DNA of 64,000 nucleotides from Comamonas granuli NBRC 101663. Its GTDB lineage: Bacteria > Pseudomonadota > Gammaproteobacteria > Burkholderiales > Burkholderiaceae_C. Location of the stretch: NCBI RefSeq assembly GCF_000739995.1, contig NZ_BBJX01000005.1, positions 186,001 through 250,000 of the forward strand, given 5' to 3'. The stretch's first letter is position 1; every line of letters begins with the position of its first letter. The position numbers and the translations under genes are program-made. Shown piece after piece: positions 47,469-57,700 of this stretch. Below the pieces are notes generated by a model. It saw only the letters and a list, made by a program, of their open reading frames with translations, had not been told where the DNA came from and made no database searches.

Positions 47469-48874
47469 CCACCACGACCACCAAAGTACGCACCCGATTC
47501 GCCCCTTCGCCCACGGGCTTCATCCACCTGGGCAACATCCGCTCGGCGCTCTACCCCTGGGCCTTTGCGCGTGCCCACGGCGGCGACTTCATCCTGCGCA
47601 TCGAGGACACCGACCAGGAGCGCTCCACCCAGGCGGCCGTGGACGTCATCCTCGAAGGCATGGCCTGGCTGCAGCTCGACATCGACGAAGGCCCGTACTA
47701 CCAGATGCAGCGCATGGACCGCTACAAGGCCGTGCTGGCGCAGTTGCAGGCGAGCGGCCATGTCTACCCTTGCTACATGAGCGTGCAGGAGCTCGACGCG
47801 CTGCGCGAGCGCCAGACCGCGAACAAGGAAAAGCCCCGCTACGACGGCACCTGGCGCCCCGAACCCGGCAAGCAGTTGCCGCCCGTGCCCGCCGGCGTGC
47901 AGCCCGTGCTGCGTTTCAAGACGCCCCAGGGCGGCGTGGTCGGCTGGGACGACCAGTGCAAGGGCCGCATCGAGTTCCAGAACAGCGAGCTCGACGACCT
48001 GGTGATCGCCCGCCCCGACGGCACGCCCACCTACAACTTCTGCGTCTGCGTGGACGACATGGACATGGGCATCACCCACGTCATCCGCGGCGACGACCAC
48101 GTGAACAACACGCCGCGCCAGATCCACATCTTCGAGGCCCTGGGGGCCCAGGTGCCCGTGTTTGCCCACCTGCCCACGGTGCTCAACGAGCAGGGCGAGA
48201 AGATGAGCAAGCGCCACGGCGCCAAGCCCGTGACCTGGTACCGCGACGCGGGCTACCTGCCCGACGCCATGGTCAACTACCTCGCGCGCCTGGGCTGGAG
48301 CCACGGGGACGACGAAATCTTCAGCCGCGCGCAATTCCTGCAGTGGTTCGACCTCGACCACCTGGGCCGCAGCGCCGGCCAGTTCGACGAGGCCAAGCTG
48401 CGCTGGGTCAACGCCCAGCACCTCAAGGCCCTGGACGATGCAGCCCTGGCCGCGCTGGTCACGCCCTTCGTGGTCCAGGCCGGCGTGCCGGCCGCCGACC
48501 TCGACGCGCGCCTGCCGCGCCTGTGCGCGCTGTTCAAGGACCGCTGCGACACCCTGGTCGACCTGGCCGCCTGGATCCGCCTGTTCTACGTGGACGCCAT
48601 CGAGCGCAACGCCGCCGACCTGGCGCAGCACGTGACGCCCGCGGCCGAGCCCCTGCTGGAGGCCTTTGCCAGCGCCATCGCCACGGTGCAGTGGAGCAAG
48701 GAGGCCATTGCCGCCACGCTCAAGGACGTGCTCAAGGCGCAGGGCGCCAAGATGCCGCAACTGGCCATGCCCGTGCGCGTGCTCACGCTCGGGACGGCGC
48801 ACACGCCCTCGGTCGATGCGGTACTGGAACTGCTCGGACGCGAAAAAATCCTCGCACGTTTGAAAACACGCTGA
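47465..48874 (+). CDS. gltX: Glutamyl-tRNA synthetase
   Basis: Charges tRNA-Glu. The 469-residue class I enzyme has the HIGH-equivalent [19 protein letters not shown], the [13 protein letters not shown] region and [19 protein letters not shown]-like sequence ([20 protein letters not shown]). KMSKR lies in [16 protein letters not shown] near residue 245. The start overlaps the metZ stop by four bases. Interestingly, two tRNA-Glu genes lie in the array immediately downstream, and the array's promoter begins inside the last codons of gltX. Confidence 0.96.
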   Translation: MTTTTTKVRTRFAPSPTGFIHLGNIRSALYPWAFARAHGGDFILRIEDTDQERSTQAAVDVILEGMAWLQLDIDEGPYYQMQRMDRYKAVLAQLQASGHVYPCYMSVQELDALRERQTANKEKPRYDGTWRPEPGKQLPPVPAGVQPVLRFKTPQGGVVGWDDQCKGRIEFQNSELDDLVIARPDGTPTYNFCVCVDDMDMGITHVIRGDDHVNNTPRQIHIFEALGAQVPVFAHLPTVLNEQGEKMSKRHGAKPVTWYRDAGYLPDAMVNYLARLGWSHGDDEIFSRAQFLQWFDLDHLGRSAGQFDEAKLRWVNAQHLKALDDAALAALVTPFVVQAGVPAADLDARLPRLCALFKDRCDTLVDLAAWIRLFYVDAIERNAADLAQHVTPAAEPLLEAFASAIATVQWSKEAIAATLKDVLKAQGAKMPQLAMPVRVLTLGTAHTPSVDAVLELLGREKILARLKTR

Positions 48875-48889
48875 AAATCTGTCTATAAT
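48860..48889 (+). promoter_or_regulatory. Strong promoter of the tRNA array
   Basis: TTGAAA (48860-48865), an 18-bp spacer and a perfect TATAAT (48884-48889), followed by a GC-rich discriminator (GCGAGGC) typical of stringently controlled stable-RNA promoters. The -35 box overlaps the end of gltX. Confidence 0.8.
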
Positions 48890-48940
48890 GCGAGGCTCAG
48901 GTGATGACGGCAGTGAAGTGATTCACAGCCCGAATCCAAG

Positions 48941-49016
<76 letters not shown>

Positions 49017-49038
49017 ACCTGAATACAATCTAGGTTTT

Positions 49039-49114
49039 GACCCTATCGTCTAGAGGCCTAGGACACTACCCTTTCACGGTAGGTACCGGGGTTCGAATCC
49101 CCGTAGGGTCGCCA
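49039..49114 (+). tRNA. tRNA-Glu (UUC), copy 1
   Basis: 76 nt with encoded CCA. Acceptor GACCCTA/TAGGGTC, anticodon loop CTTTCAC giving UUC. The sequence is very close to E. coli tRNA-Glu in the D and anticodon arms. Confidence 0.96.
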
Positions 49115-49161
49115 AGTTTTGTCGCACTTGACTCGCAAGAGTGTAAAAGCGGCACCGACGC

Positions 49162-49238
49162 GGAGTGGTAGTTCAGTCGGTTAGAATACCGGCCTGTCAC
49201 GCCGGGGGTCGCGGGTTCGAGTCCCGTCCACTCCGCCA
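49162..49238 (+). tRNA. tRNA-Asp (GUC), copy 1
   Basis: 77 nt with encoded CCA. Acceptor GGAGTGG/CCACTCC, anticodon arm CCGGCCTGTCACGCCGG giving GUC. Confidence 0.96.
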
Positions 49239-49254
49239 TTTGTTTGCTAGGTTT

Positions 49255-49330
<76 letters not shown>

Positions 49331-49360
49331 AAACAGTCGGTTGTTTTTCGTCCAGGTTTT

Positions 49361-49436
49361 GACCCTATCGTCTAGAGGCCTAGGACACTACCCTTTCACG
49401 GTAGGTACCGGGGTTCGAATCCCCGTAGGGTCGCCA
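49361..49436 (+). tRNA. tRNA-Glu (UUC), copy 2
   Basis: 76 nt, identical to copy 1 at 49039-49114. The following 47-nt spacer to tRNA-Asp is also identical, marking a recent tandem duplication or active gene conversion. Confidence 0.96.
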
Positions 49437-49483
49437 AGTTTTGTCGCACTTGACTCGCAAGAGTGTAAAAGCGGCACCGACGC

Positions 49484-49560
49484 GGAGTGGTAGTTCAGTC
49501 GGTTAGAATACCGGCCTGTCACGCCGGGGGTCGCGGGTTCGAGTCCCGTCCACTCCGCCA
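49484..49560 (+). tRNA. tRNA-Asp (GUC), copy 2
   Basis: 77 nt, identical to copy 1 at 49162-49238. Last gene of the array, six bases before a strong terminator stem. Confidence 0.96.
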
Positions 49561-49566
49561 ACCATC

Positions 49567-49602
49567 AAAAGCCCTGTGAATCATTGATTCACAGGGCTTT
49601 TT
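49567..49602. terminator. Bidirectional intrinsic terminator after the tRNA array
   Basis: AAAA, then GCCCTGTGAATC, loop ATT, GATTCACAGGGC and TTTTT: a perfect 12-bp stem with A-tract and T-tract on opposite sides. It ends the tRNA transcript (+) and can also end the convergent efflux operon (-), whose last stop is at 49649. Confidence 0.95.
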
Positions 49603-49648
49603 CTTTGGGCGCGCTGCACTGGCGGGCAGCGCAGATGCGCCGCAGCGC

Positions 49649-51274
49649 TCAGTGCGCGCCGCCCGCATCCGCCGCGCCCTGGCCGGACGCGGGCTGCGGG
49701 CGGCGCGTGAGCCAGATGAGCCCGATCAGCAGCAGGAAGATGTACGCCGAGGCCAGGAAGATGTCGTCCGCCGCGCGCGTGTAGGCCTGCTGGTCGATCA
49801 GGCGGTTGATCTGCGCCAGCGCCTGGGCCTGGCTCAGGCCCGTGGCCGTGAGCATGTCCAGGGTGTGCGCAAAAACGCCCTGGCCCTGCACCAGGCCTTC
49901 GGTCAGGCGTGCGTGGTGCAGGGCGGCGCGGCTCTCCCACAGGGTGGTGGCGATGGACGTGCCCATGGCCCCGGCCGTGATGCGCACGAAGTTGGACAGG
50001 CCCGCGGCCGACGGGATGCGCGTGTGCGGCAGGCCCGAGAGCGTGATGGTCGTCAGGGGAATGAAGAAGAAGGCCATGGCCGCGCCCTGGATGACGGTGG
50101 GCACCATGATGTGCACGAAGTCCGTCTGCGTGGTGAACTGCGAACGCATCCACAGCACCAGGCTGAACACGATGAAGGCCCCCGTGGCCATGCGGCGCGG
50201 GTCCCACTGGCCGACCTTGCGCCCCACCAGCGGCGTGAGCACGATGGCGAGCACCCCCACGGGCGCCAGCGCCATGCCGGCGCTGGTGGCGGTGTAGCCC
50301 AGCCACTGCTGCAGCCACAGCGGCAGCAGCACCACGTTGCCGAAAAACAGGGCGTAGGCCACCGACAGCGCGAGCACGCCAAACGCGAAATTGCGCTGGC
50401 CGAACAGCCGCAGGTCCACCACGGGGTGCGCGTCCGTCAGCTCCCAGACCAGGAACACGGCAAAGCCCACCACCGCGACGATGGCCAGGGCCGTGATCTC
50501 GCCCGAGGCGAACCAGTCCAGCTCCTTGCCCTTGTCGAGCATGAGCTGCAGCGCACCCACCCACAGCACCAGCAGCGACAGGCCCACGCTGTCGATGGGG
50601 AGCTTGCGCACCGGCGTCTCGCGCCGCCGGTAGATGCCCCAGGTGAGCGCCGCGGCGAGCAGGCCCACGGGCACGTTGATGTAGAAGATCCAGGGCCAGG
50701 AGATGTTGTCCGTGATCCAGCCGCCCAGCAGCGGCCCGACCACGGGCGCGACCAGCGTGGTCACGCCCCACAGCGCCAGGGCCGTGCCCGCGAGCGCGGG
50801 CGGGTAGCTCGCCAGCAGCAGGGTTTGCGACAGCGGGATCATGGGCCCGGCGACCAGGCCCTGCAGCACGCGGAAGAACACCAGCGCCTCCAGCGAGGAG
50901 GCAAAGCCGCACAGCCAGGAGGTGAGCACGAACAGCAGCACGCTGACGGTGAACAGGCGCACCGCGCCGAAGCGCTGCGTGAGCCAGCCCGTGAGCGGCA
51001 CCGAGATGGCGTTGGCCACGCCGAAGCTGGTGATGACCCAGGTGCCCTGCGCCGGGCTCACGCCCAGGTCGCCCGCGATGGCGGGAATGGAGACGTTGGC
51101 GATGGACGAGTCCAGCACGTTCATGAACGTGGCCAGCGACAGCGACAGCGTGCCCAGCAGCAGCGCCGTGCCCTGCAGCGGCGGGTGCGCCGCCGGGGCC
51201 GGCGGCGGGGTGCGCGGCGCGGCCGGCGCCGGTGCGGCGCCGTCGCGCGGGGGGAGGGAGGCGGCGGAGCCCAT
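49649..51274 (-). CDS. DHA2-family (EmrB/QacA) multidrug MFS exporter
   Basis: Proton-coupled drug exporter, 541 residues with about 14 membrane helices. The DHA2 signature appears in TM1 (LATFMNVLDSSIANVSIPAI) and the loop (WVITSFGVANAISVPLTGWL with TQRFG), then RVLQGLVAGPMIPLSQTLLL, and motif C (LWGVTTLVAPVVGPLLGGWI). An N-terminal Ala/Pro-rich cytoplasmic tail of ~35 residues is unusual but common in this group. It is the last gene of marR-OMF-emrA-emrB, three bases after the adaptor stop. Confidence 0.94.
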   Translation of the reverse strand: MGSAASLPPRDGAAPAPAAPRTPPPAPAAHPPLQGTALLLGTLSLSLATFMNVLDSSIANVSIPAIAGDLGVSPAQGTWVITSFGVANAISVPLTGWLTQRFGAVRLFTVSVLLFVLTSWLCGFASSLEALVFFRVLQGLVAGPMIPLSQTLLLASYPPALAGTALALWGVTTLVAPVVGPLLGGWITDNISWPWIFYINVPVGLLAAALTWGIYRRRETPVRKLPIDSVGLSLLVLWVGALQLMLDKGKELDWFASGEITALAIVAVVGFAVFLVWELTDAHPVVDLRLFGQRNFAFGVLALSVAYALFFGNVVLLPLWLQQWLGYTATSAGMALAPVGVLAIVLTPLVGRKVGQWDPRRMATGAFIVFSLVLWMRSQFTTQTDFVHIMVPTVIQGAAMAFFFIPLTTITLSGLPHTRIPSAAGLSNFVRITAGAMGTSIATTLWESRAALHHARLTEGLVQGQGVFAHTLDMLTATGLSQAQALAQINRLIDQQAYTRAADDIFLASAYIFLLLIGLIWLTRRPQPASGQGAADAGGAH

Positions 51275-51277
51275 GCG

Positions 51278-52519
51278 TCAGCGGACCGTGGCCGGGGCGC
51301 CGGCGCGTGGCTGCGCCGCCTTGCGCCCGAGGTGGGCGGCGATGATCTGGCGCACCTGGGCGTCGGCGGCCTGCAGTTGTGCGTCGTACACCGTGGTGGA
51401 GGCCACGGGCGCGCTGCGCGGGGCGTCGGCCAGGGCCTTGCCGCTGGTGTCGCGCACGTCCACCTCGGCGAGCATGGACAGGCCCACGCGCAGCGGGTGC
51501 GCGGCCACTTCGTCCGCGTCCAGGGCGATGCGCACGGGCACGCGCTGCACGACCTTGATCCAGTTGCCCGTGGCGTTCTGCGCGGGCAGCAGGGCGAAGG
51601 CGGCGCCCGTGCCCGCGCCCAGGCCGGTCACGGTGCCGTGGTAGCGCACCTTGTCGCCGTACACGTCGGCCGTCAGCACGGCGCTCTGGCCGATGCGCAG
51701 GCGCTGGAGCTGGCTTTCCTTGAAGTTGGCGTCCACCCACAGCTCGGCCAGCGGCACGACGGTCATCACCGGCGCGCCAGCGGGCACGCGCTGGCCCAGC
51801 TGCACGCCGCGCTTGGCCACGTAGCCGTCGATGGGGGCGAGCAATTGCGCGCGCCCTGCGGCCAGGAAGGCCTCGCGCACGCGCGCGGCGGCGCGCTGCA
51901 CGCTGGGGTGCTGCTCCACGCTCAGGCCCTCGGTCTGCGTCTGGCTGGCGGCCCACTGCTCCTGCGCCGCGAGCACGGCCGACTGCGCGGCGGCCACGCT
52001 GCTGCGCGCCGCAGCGAGCTGGCTGCTGGCGTGCTGGAATTCCTCCTTGCCCACGGCGCCGCTGGCCGTCAGCGGGGCGCGGCGGTCCACGTCGTCCTGC
52101 AGGCGCGCCTGCTCGGCCTGGGCGCGGGCCAGTTCCGCTTTGCGCAAGGCCACCTGGGCCTGCAGCGCCGTGCTGTTGGCGTAGAGCTGGCGCACCTCGC
52201 GCACGGTCTGTGCGAGCTGCGCCTCGGCCTGCTCCAGCGCCACGCGCGCATCGGCCGGATCGAGCTGTACCAGCACCTGGCCGCGCTGCACGCGGTCCGT
52301 GTCGTCGGCGCCGATGGCCACCACGGTACCGCCCACCTGGGGCGTGATCTGCACCACATTGCCGGCGACGTAGGCGTTGTCCGTGGTTTCGTAGTGGCGC
52401 GCGTGCATCCAGTGCCAGCCGCCCCAGCCGGCGCCGGCCAGGGCCACGGCCAGGGCGATCAGGGTCAGGCCGCGGCGGCGCGCGCTGCTGGCGGCATGGG
52501 AGGTCAGGGGTTCGCTCAT
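51278..52519 (-). CDS. EmrA-like efflux membrane-fusion adaptor
   Basis: Periplasmic adaptor of an MFS tripartite pump, 413 residues. One N-terminal transmembrane helix (GLTLIALAVALAGAGWGGWH). The lipoyl halves are ITPQVGGTVVAIGADDTDRV and QLLAPIDGYVAKRGVQLGQR, around a long Ala/Gln-rich coiled coil. LWVDANFKESQLQRLRIGQS is characteristic of EmrA. The ATG at 52519 (MSEPLTSH) is preferred; the open frame upstream has no support. It lies between the outer-membrane factor and the exporter. Confidence 0.93.
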   Translation of the reverse strand: MSEPLTSHAASSARRRGLTLIALAVALAGAGWGGWHWMHARHYETTDNAYVAGNVVQITPQVGGTVVAIGADDTDRVQRGQVLVQLDPADARVALEQAEAQLAQTVREVRQLYANSTALQAQVALRKAELARAQAEQARLQDDVDRRAPLTASGAVGKEEFQHASSQLAAARSSVAAAQSAVLAAQEQWAASQTQTEGLSVEQHPSVQRAAARVREAFLAAGRAQLLAPIDGYVAKRGVQLGQRVPAGAPVMTVVPLAELWVDANFKESQLQRLRIGQSAVLTADVYGDKVRYHGTVTGLGAGTGAAFALLPAQNATGNWIKVVQRVPVRIALDADEVAAHPLRVGLSMLAEVDVRDTSGKALADAPRSAPVASTTVYDAQLQAADAQVRQIIAAHLGRKAAQPRAGAPATVR

Positions 52520-52574
52520 GGCGGGGTCTTTCGCAATGGGATCGTGAGGGGTGTTCGGCCTGCGGGTGCGGAGC

Positions 52575-54041
52575 TCACTGGGGCGCTGCGGCCAGGGCGG
52601 CGGTGTCGTCCTGCCAGCCACCGCCCAGGGCCTTCATCAGGGCCACGTGCGTGTCGAGCCGGCGCGCCTGCAGGTCCACGGCCTGGCGGCGCTGGGCGAG
52701 CACCTGGCTTTCCGCCGCCAGCACGCTGAGGTAGCTGCCCAGGCCCGCGCGGTAGCGTTCCTGCGCCAGGCGCCAGGCCTGCTCGGCACCGGCCGCGGCC
52801 TGGTCCTGCTGCGCCTGCTGGCGCGTGAGCGACTGCAGCGACGCGATGGCGTCGCCCGCTTCGCGCGCGGCGTCGAGCACCGCGCCGTTGTACTGGGCGA
52901 TGGCGGCGTCCAGCTCGGCCTGGCGGCTGCCGAGCTGGGCGCGCAGGCGCCCGCCGTCGAACAGCGGCAGGCGCAGCGCCGGGGCCACGCCGAACTGGCG
53001 CGAGCCCGCCTGGAACAGCCGGTCCAGCCCGAGCGCATTCAGGCCCACGAAGGCCACGAGGTTGATGTTCGGGTAGAACTCGCCACGCGCGGCGGCCACG
53101 CCCTGCGTCGCCGCCTCGATGCGCCAGCGCGCGGCCACCACGTCGGGGCGGCGGCCCAGCAGGTCGGCGCCCAGTTGCGGCGGCACCGGCAGGGCCTGCA
53201 GACGCGCCAGCGCCGGATCAAGGGCGGCCAGGGCGGAAGGCGCCTGGCCGCTGAGCGTGGCGAGCTGGCGGCGTGCCAGCGTGATCTGCTCGTCCAGCGC
53301 CTCGATCTGCGCGCGGGCATCGGGCACGGCGGCCTGCGCCTGGGCGAGCTCGACCTGGCTGTCCAGCCCCGCCTGCACGCGCTCGCGCGTGAGGGCCCAT
53401 TGCTCCTGGCGCTGGGCGTGGGCGCGCTCGGCCACGGCCCGCTGGGCCTGCAGGCGGGCCAGCCCCACGTAGCCGCGCGCCACCTGCGCGGCCAGCAGGT
53501 TGGCGGCGGCCGCGGCGTCGGCCTGCGCTGCGCGCGCCTGGCCCAGCGCCGCCTCCAGTTCGGCCGCGTGCTGGCCGAAGAAGTCGGGCGCCCAGGCCAG
53601 CGTGGCCTGCAGGTTGCCCGTGGAATAGACATGGCCCGCCACGGGCGCCGGGATCAGCCCCTGCGCGGTGTAGTGCTGGCGCGCCAGGTCCGCGCCCAGC
53701 GTGGCCTGCGGGCCATTGGCGGCCTCGCGCACCTGGCTCAGCGCCACGGCCTGGGCCAGGCGCGCACGCGCCACGGCCAGGCTGGGGTTGCCCTGCAGGG
53801 CCTGTTCGATGAGGGTGTCGAGCGTGGGGTCGCCAAGCTGGCGCCACCACTGCGCCGGGGCCAGGGCTTGCTGCGGTGGGGCGCTGGCCAGGCCCGCGGC
53901 CTGGGCGGTGGTGGCGGCCAGGGGCTCATGGGCCGGGCCGGGGCTGGCGCAGGCGGCCAGCAGCCAGGCGCCGGCCAGCGCCGTGGTCTGCAGCCGCCAG
54001 CGCCGGGCGCGTGCCGCCAAGGGGTTGCCTGTGGGTGTCAT
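52575..54041 (-). CDS. Outer-membrane efflux lipoprotein (NodT/OprM family)
   Basis: TolC-like channel, 488 residues. Lipoprotein signal with lipobox LLAACAS near residue 31, WWRQLGDPTLDTLIEQALQGNPSLAVARARL and two repeated helical-barrel halves. GRRPDVVAARWRIEAATQGV marks the second repeat, and RYRAGLGSYLSVLAAESQVL lies near the end. It supplies the outer-membrane part of the EmrAB-type pump and could serve the separate RND pair at 20077-24361, which has none nearby. It begins 25 bp after marR. Confidence 0.94.
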   Translation of the reverse strand: MTPTGNPLAARARRWRLQTTALAGAWLLAACASPGPAHEPLAATTAQAAGLASAPPQQALAPAQWWRQLGDPTLDTLIEQALQGNPSLAVARARLAQAVALSQVREAANGPQATLGADLARQHYTAQGLIPAPVAGHVYSTGNLQATLAWAPDFFGQHAAELEAALGQARAAQADAAAAANLLAAQVARGYVGLARLQAQRAVAERAHAQRQEQWALTRERVQAGLDSQVELAQAQAAVPDARAQIEALDEQITLARRQLATLSGQAPSALAALDPALARLQALPVPPQLGADLLGRRPDVVAARWRIEAATQGVAAARGEFYPNINLVAFVGLNALGLDRLFQAGSRQFGVAPALRLPLFDGGRLRAQLGSRQAELDAAIAQYNGAVLDAAREAGDAIASLQSLTRQQAQQDQAAAGAEQAWRLAQERYRAGLGSYLSVLAAESQVLAQRRQAVDLQARRLDTHVALMKALGGGWQDDTAALAAAPQ

Positions 54042-54066
54042 GGTGCAAGAAGGTGAAAGAGCGGAA

Positions 54067-54543
54067 TCAGGCGCTGCCGTTGGCCAGCATGCGGCGCAGC
54101 AGGCGCAGGAGCAGTTGCCATTCCTCGTGGGTGAAATCGCTCAGGTGGGCGTTGAGCACGCTGGCCAGCACGGGCGGCACCTGCGCCGCCATGGCCTGTC
54201 CGGCCGGGGTGAGGGCCAGTTGCACCACGCGGCGGTCGTGCGTGGCGCGCTCGCGCCGCACCAGGCCCTTGGCCTCCAGGCGGTCGAGCACGCGGGTCAT
54301 GGCCGCGGGGTCGGTTTCGAGCTCGCGCGCCAGGCCGGCCACGGTGGTGGAGGTCTGGCACAGCGAGAGCTTGAACAGCGGCAGCCACTGGGTGTAGGTC
54401 AGGCCGTGCGCCGCCAGCCCGGCATCGACCTGCGAGCGGATGGACGTAATGACCTTGCGCATGAGGTAGCCCACGCTGTCCTCGGGAGCGAGGTGGGTGG
54501 CGTCGTAGAACGGCGGGGCAGGGGGCGGGGGCGTACCGGACAT
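54067..54543 (-). CDS. MarR-family transcriptional repressor of the efflux operon
   Basis: A 158-residue winged-helix regulator with the recognition helix region VAGLARELETDPAAMTRVLD and wing RLEAKGLVRRERATHDRRVV near residue 95. It heads the efflux operon and is preceded by two palindromic half-similar operators, so autorepression relieved by a pump substrate is the likely scheme, as for EmrR/MprA. The inducing ligand is unknown. Confidence 0.94.
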   Translation of the reverse strand: MSGTPPPPAPPFYDATHLAPEDSVGYLMRKVITSIRSQVDAGLAAHGLTYTQWLPLFKLSLCQTSTTVAGLARELETDPAAMTRVLDRLEAKGLVRRERATHDRRVVQLALTPAGQAMAAQVPPVLASVLNAHLSDFTHEEWQLLLRLLRRMLANGSA

Positions 54544-54556
54544 GGCGCGGATTTTA

Positions 54557-54586
54557 ATTGTCTAGTCAATGATTGTCTAGACAATC
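54557..54586. promoter_or_regulatory. Tandem palindromic operators upstream of marR
   Basis: Site 1, GATTGTCTAGACAATC (54571-54586), is a perfect 16-bp palindrome. Site 2, ATTGTCTAGTCAAT (54557-54570), is the same sequence with one mismatch; the centres are 15 bp apart. They begin 14 bp before the marR start codon, in AT-rich DNA that must contain the promoter. The form is typical of MarR-family operators. Confidence 0.85.
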
Positions 54587-54607
54587 ATTTTGCGGCCGCA
54601 GCAGGGC

Positions 54608-54666
54608 TCTACTTCGGTTTTGATAGCTTGTCGCGCTTGGCTGGCAAGCCCTGGAGCCGTTTTTTG
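54608..54666 (+). repeat. GATAGCT palindromic repeat, copy 12
   Basis: CTACTTCGGTTTTGATAGCT, then TGTCGCGCTTGGCTGGCAAG and CCCTGGAGCC with a T-rich tail. It lies between the divergent marR and smc genes. Confidence 0.85.
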
Positions 54667-54781
54667 CACCTGAATGCAGAGTTCGCGGCAGGCGGTGCCC
54701 CGGGGCGGGCAGGCACGGTATCATTTGCGGCTGTCCTGCCCTGGGCCGCCCTGCCGCGCGCCGCCACCCACTGCCAGCCCC

Positions 54782-57700
54782 GTGCGACTCAATTCGATCA
54801 AGCTCTCCGGCTTCAAGTCCTTCGCCGAACCCACCAACTTCATGCTCCCCGGCCAACTGGTGGGCGTGGTGGGGCCCAATGGCTGCGGCAAGTCCAACAT
54901 CATGGACGCCGTGCGCTGGGTGCTGGGCGAGAGCAAGGCCAGCGAGCTGCGCGGCGAGAGCATGCAGGACGTGATCTTCAACGGCACGACCAGCCGCAAG
55001 CCCGCCAGCCGGGCGAGCGTGGAGCTCACCTTCGACAACGGCGACCACCGCGCGGGCGGCCAGTGGAGCCAGTTTGCCGAGGTCGCCGTCAAGCGCGTGC
55101 TCACGCGCGACGGCAACAGCAGCTACTACATCAACAACCAGCCCGTGCGCCGGCGCGACGTGCAGGACGTGTTCCTGGGCACGGGCCTGGGGCCGCGCGC
55201 CTACGCCATCATCGGCCAGGGCACGATCAGCCGCATCATCGAATCGCGCCCCGAGGAACTGCGCCTGTTCCTGGAGGAAGCGGCGGGCGTCTCCAAGTAC
55301 AAGGAGCGCCGGCGCGAGACGGAAAACCGCCTGCACGACACGCGCGAGAACCTCACGCGCGTGGAGGACATCCTGCGCGAGCTGAACGCCAACCTCGACA
55401 AGCTCGAAAAGCAGGCCGAGGTGGCCGCGCGCTACAACGCGCTGCAGGCCGACGTCACGCTGCGCCAGCACCAGTTGTGGTACCTCAAGCGTGCCGACGC
55501 CGAAGCCGATCAGGCCCGTGTGCGCGCCGAGGGCCTGCAGGCCGTCAACGACCTGGAGGCGCGCATGGCCGACCTGCGCCATGTCGAGGCCGAGCTCGAG
55601 ACCGTGCGCCAGGCGCACTACGCCGCGGGCGACGCCGTCAACCAGGCGCAGGGCCAGCTCTACGAGGCCACGGCCGAGGTCGGCAAGCTCGAGGCCGAGA
55701 TCCGCTACGTCGTCGAAGGGCGCCAGCGCGTGGAGCAGCGCCTGGCACAACTGGCCGAGCAGATCGCCCAGTGGGCCGCGCGCAAGCAGGAGGCGGCCGC
55801 CGAGATGGAGAGCCTCGAAGGCGCGGGCCTGGACGCCGAGGAGCAGGCCGAGATCCTCGCCGCGCAGGTGCAGGAGCAGGAGCTGCGCCTGCCCGACCTC
55901 GAAGAAGCCCTGCGCCAGGCGCAGGCGCGTGCCAGCGAGCAGCGCGCCGCCGTGGTGCAGGTGCAGCAGCAGATCCAGGTGCTTGCCGCCGAGCAGCGCA
56001 GCATGGACGAGCAGACGCGCCAGCAGGAGGCGCGCAGCGAGCGCCTGCGCCTGGACCAGGGCGCCCTGGCCATGCCCGACGAGGCGCGCCTGCAGCAGTT
56101 GCAGGAGCAGCTCGCCGCGGCCAGCGAGGCCGCCGAAATGGCCGAGGCCGTGCTGTTCGAGCTGCAGGAGACCGTGCCCCGGCTCGATGAGGAGCGCCGC
56201 CAGCGCCAGCAGGCCGTCAACGACGAGCGCGCGCGCCAGGCCGACCTGTCGGCGCGCATGGAGGCGCTCAAGGCGCTGCAGGACAAGGTCAAGGTCTCGG
56301 GCAAGCTCCAGCCCTGGCTGGCACGGCACGGGCTCGACGGCCTGCAGGGCCTGTGGACGCGCATCCACGTCGAGCAGGGCTGGGAGAACGCCCTGGAGGC
56401 CGCGCTGCGCGAGCGCATGGGCGCCCTCGAGGTGGGTCGCCTGGACCTGGTGCGCGGCTTCCTCGGCAGCAGCGCGCAGGACGCGCCGCCCGCCCGCCTG
56501 GCCTTCTACAGCAAGGCCGCCGCCACCGCCGCGCCCGAGCCCGCGGCGCGCCTGCCGCGCCTGTCCGGCCTGCTGCGCGTGGGCGACGAAGGCCTGCGCG
56601 CCCTGCTGCTGGACTGGCTGCAGGGCTGCTACACCGCCCCCAGCCTGGACGAGGCCCTGGCCCAGCGCAGCCAATTGCAGCCCGGCGAGACCATTTACGT
56701 GCCCAGCGGCCACGCCGTGGGCCTGCACAGCGTGGCCTTCTACGCGCAGGACTCCGAACAGGCGGGCCTGCTGGCGCGTGCGCAGGAGATCGAGCACCTG
56801 GACAAGGAGCTGCGCGCCCAGCAGCTCATCGGCGACGAGGCGCGCAGCGCCCTGCTCAAGGCCGAGGCGGCCTACCAGGACGCCTCCGCGCGCCTGGTGA
56901 GCGCGCGGCGCGAGGCCAGCGAGGCCCAGGGCCGCGCGCACGAGCTGCAGGTCGAGACCCTGCGCCTGGCGCAACTGGCCGAGCAGGCGCGCGTGCGCAG
57001 CCAGCAGATCGGCGCCGACCTGGACGAAGTGCACGCCCTGCTGGCCGAGCTGCAGGAGCGGCGCGTGGCGGCCGAGGCGCGCTTTGAAGAGCTGGACATG
57101 CAACTGGCCGACAGCCAGGAGCGCGAGGCGCAGCTGGGCGACCGCGTGATCGAGGCCGAGCGCCGCCTGCACGAATGCCGCGAGCAGCAGCGCCAGCTCG
57201 AGCGCCAGGCGCAGGAGGCGCAGTTCTCGCAGCGCAGCCTCACGGCGCGGCGCGCCGAGCTCGCGCGCACCCTGGAGACCGCCGACAGCCAGGCCCGCGC
57301 GCTGCAGGACGAGCAGCAGCGCGCGCACGAGGAGCAGTCGCGCCTGTCCGCCGCTGCCGCCCAGGGCGGCCTGCAGGACGCGCTGAACCTGAAGATGGAG
57401 CGCGAAAAGGCCCTGGGCGAGCGCCGCAGCCAGTACGACGGCCTCACCGCCCAACTGCGCGCCAGCGACGAGCGCCGCATGCAGCTCGAGCGCGCCCTCG
57501 AGCCGCTGCGCCAGCGCATCACCGAACTGCAGCTCAAGGAGCAGGCCGCGCGCCTGGGCCTGGAGCAGTACAGCCAGCTCCTGGAGGAGGCGCAGGCCGA
57601 CCTCGAGGCCGTGGCCCAGTCCATCGCCGCCGGCCAGGTGCGCCTGCAGGGCCTGCAGGGCGAGATCGACCGCCTGCACCGCGAGATCGCCGCGCTGGGC

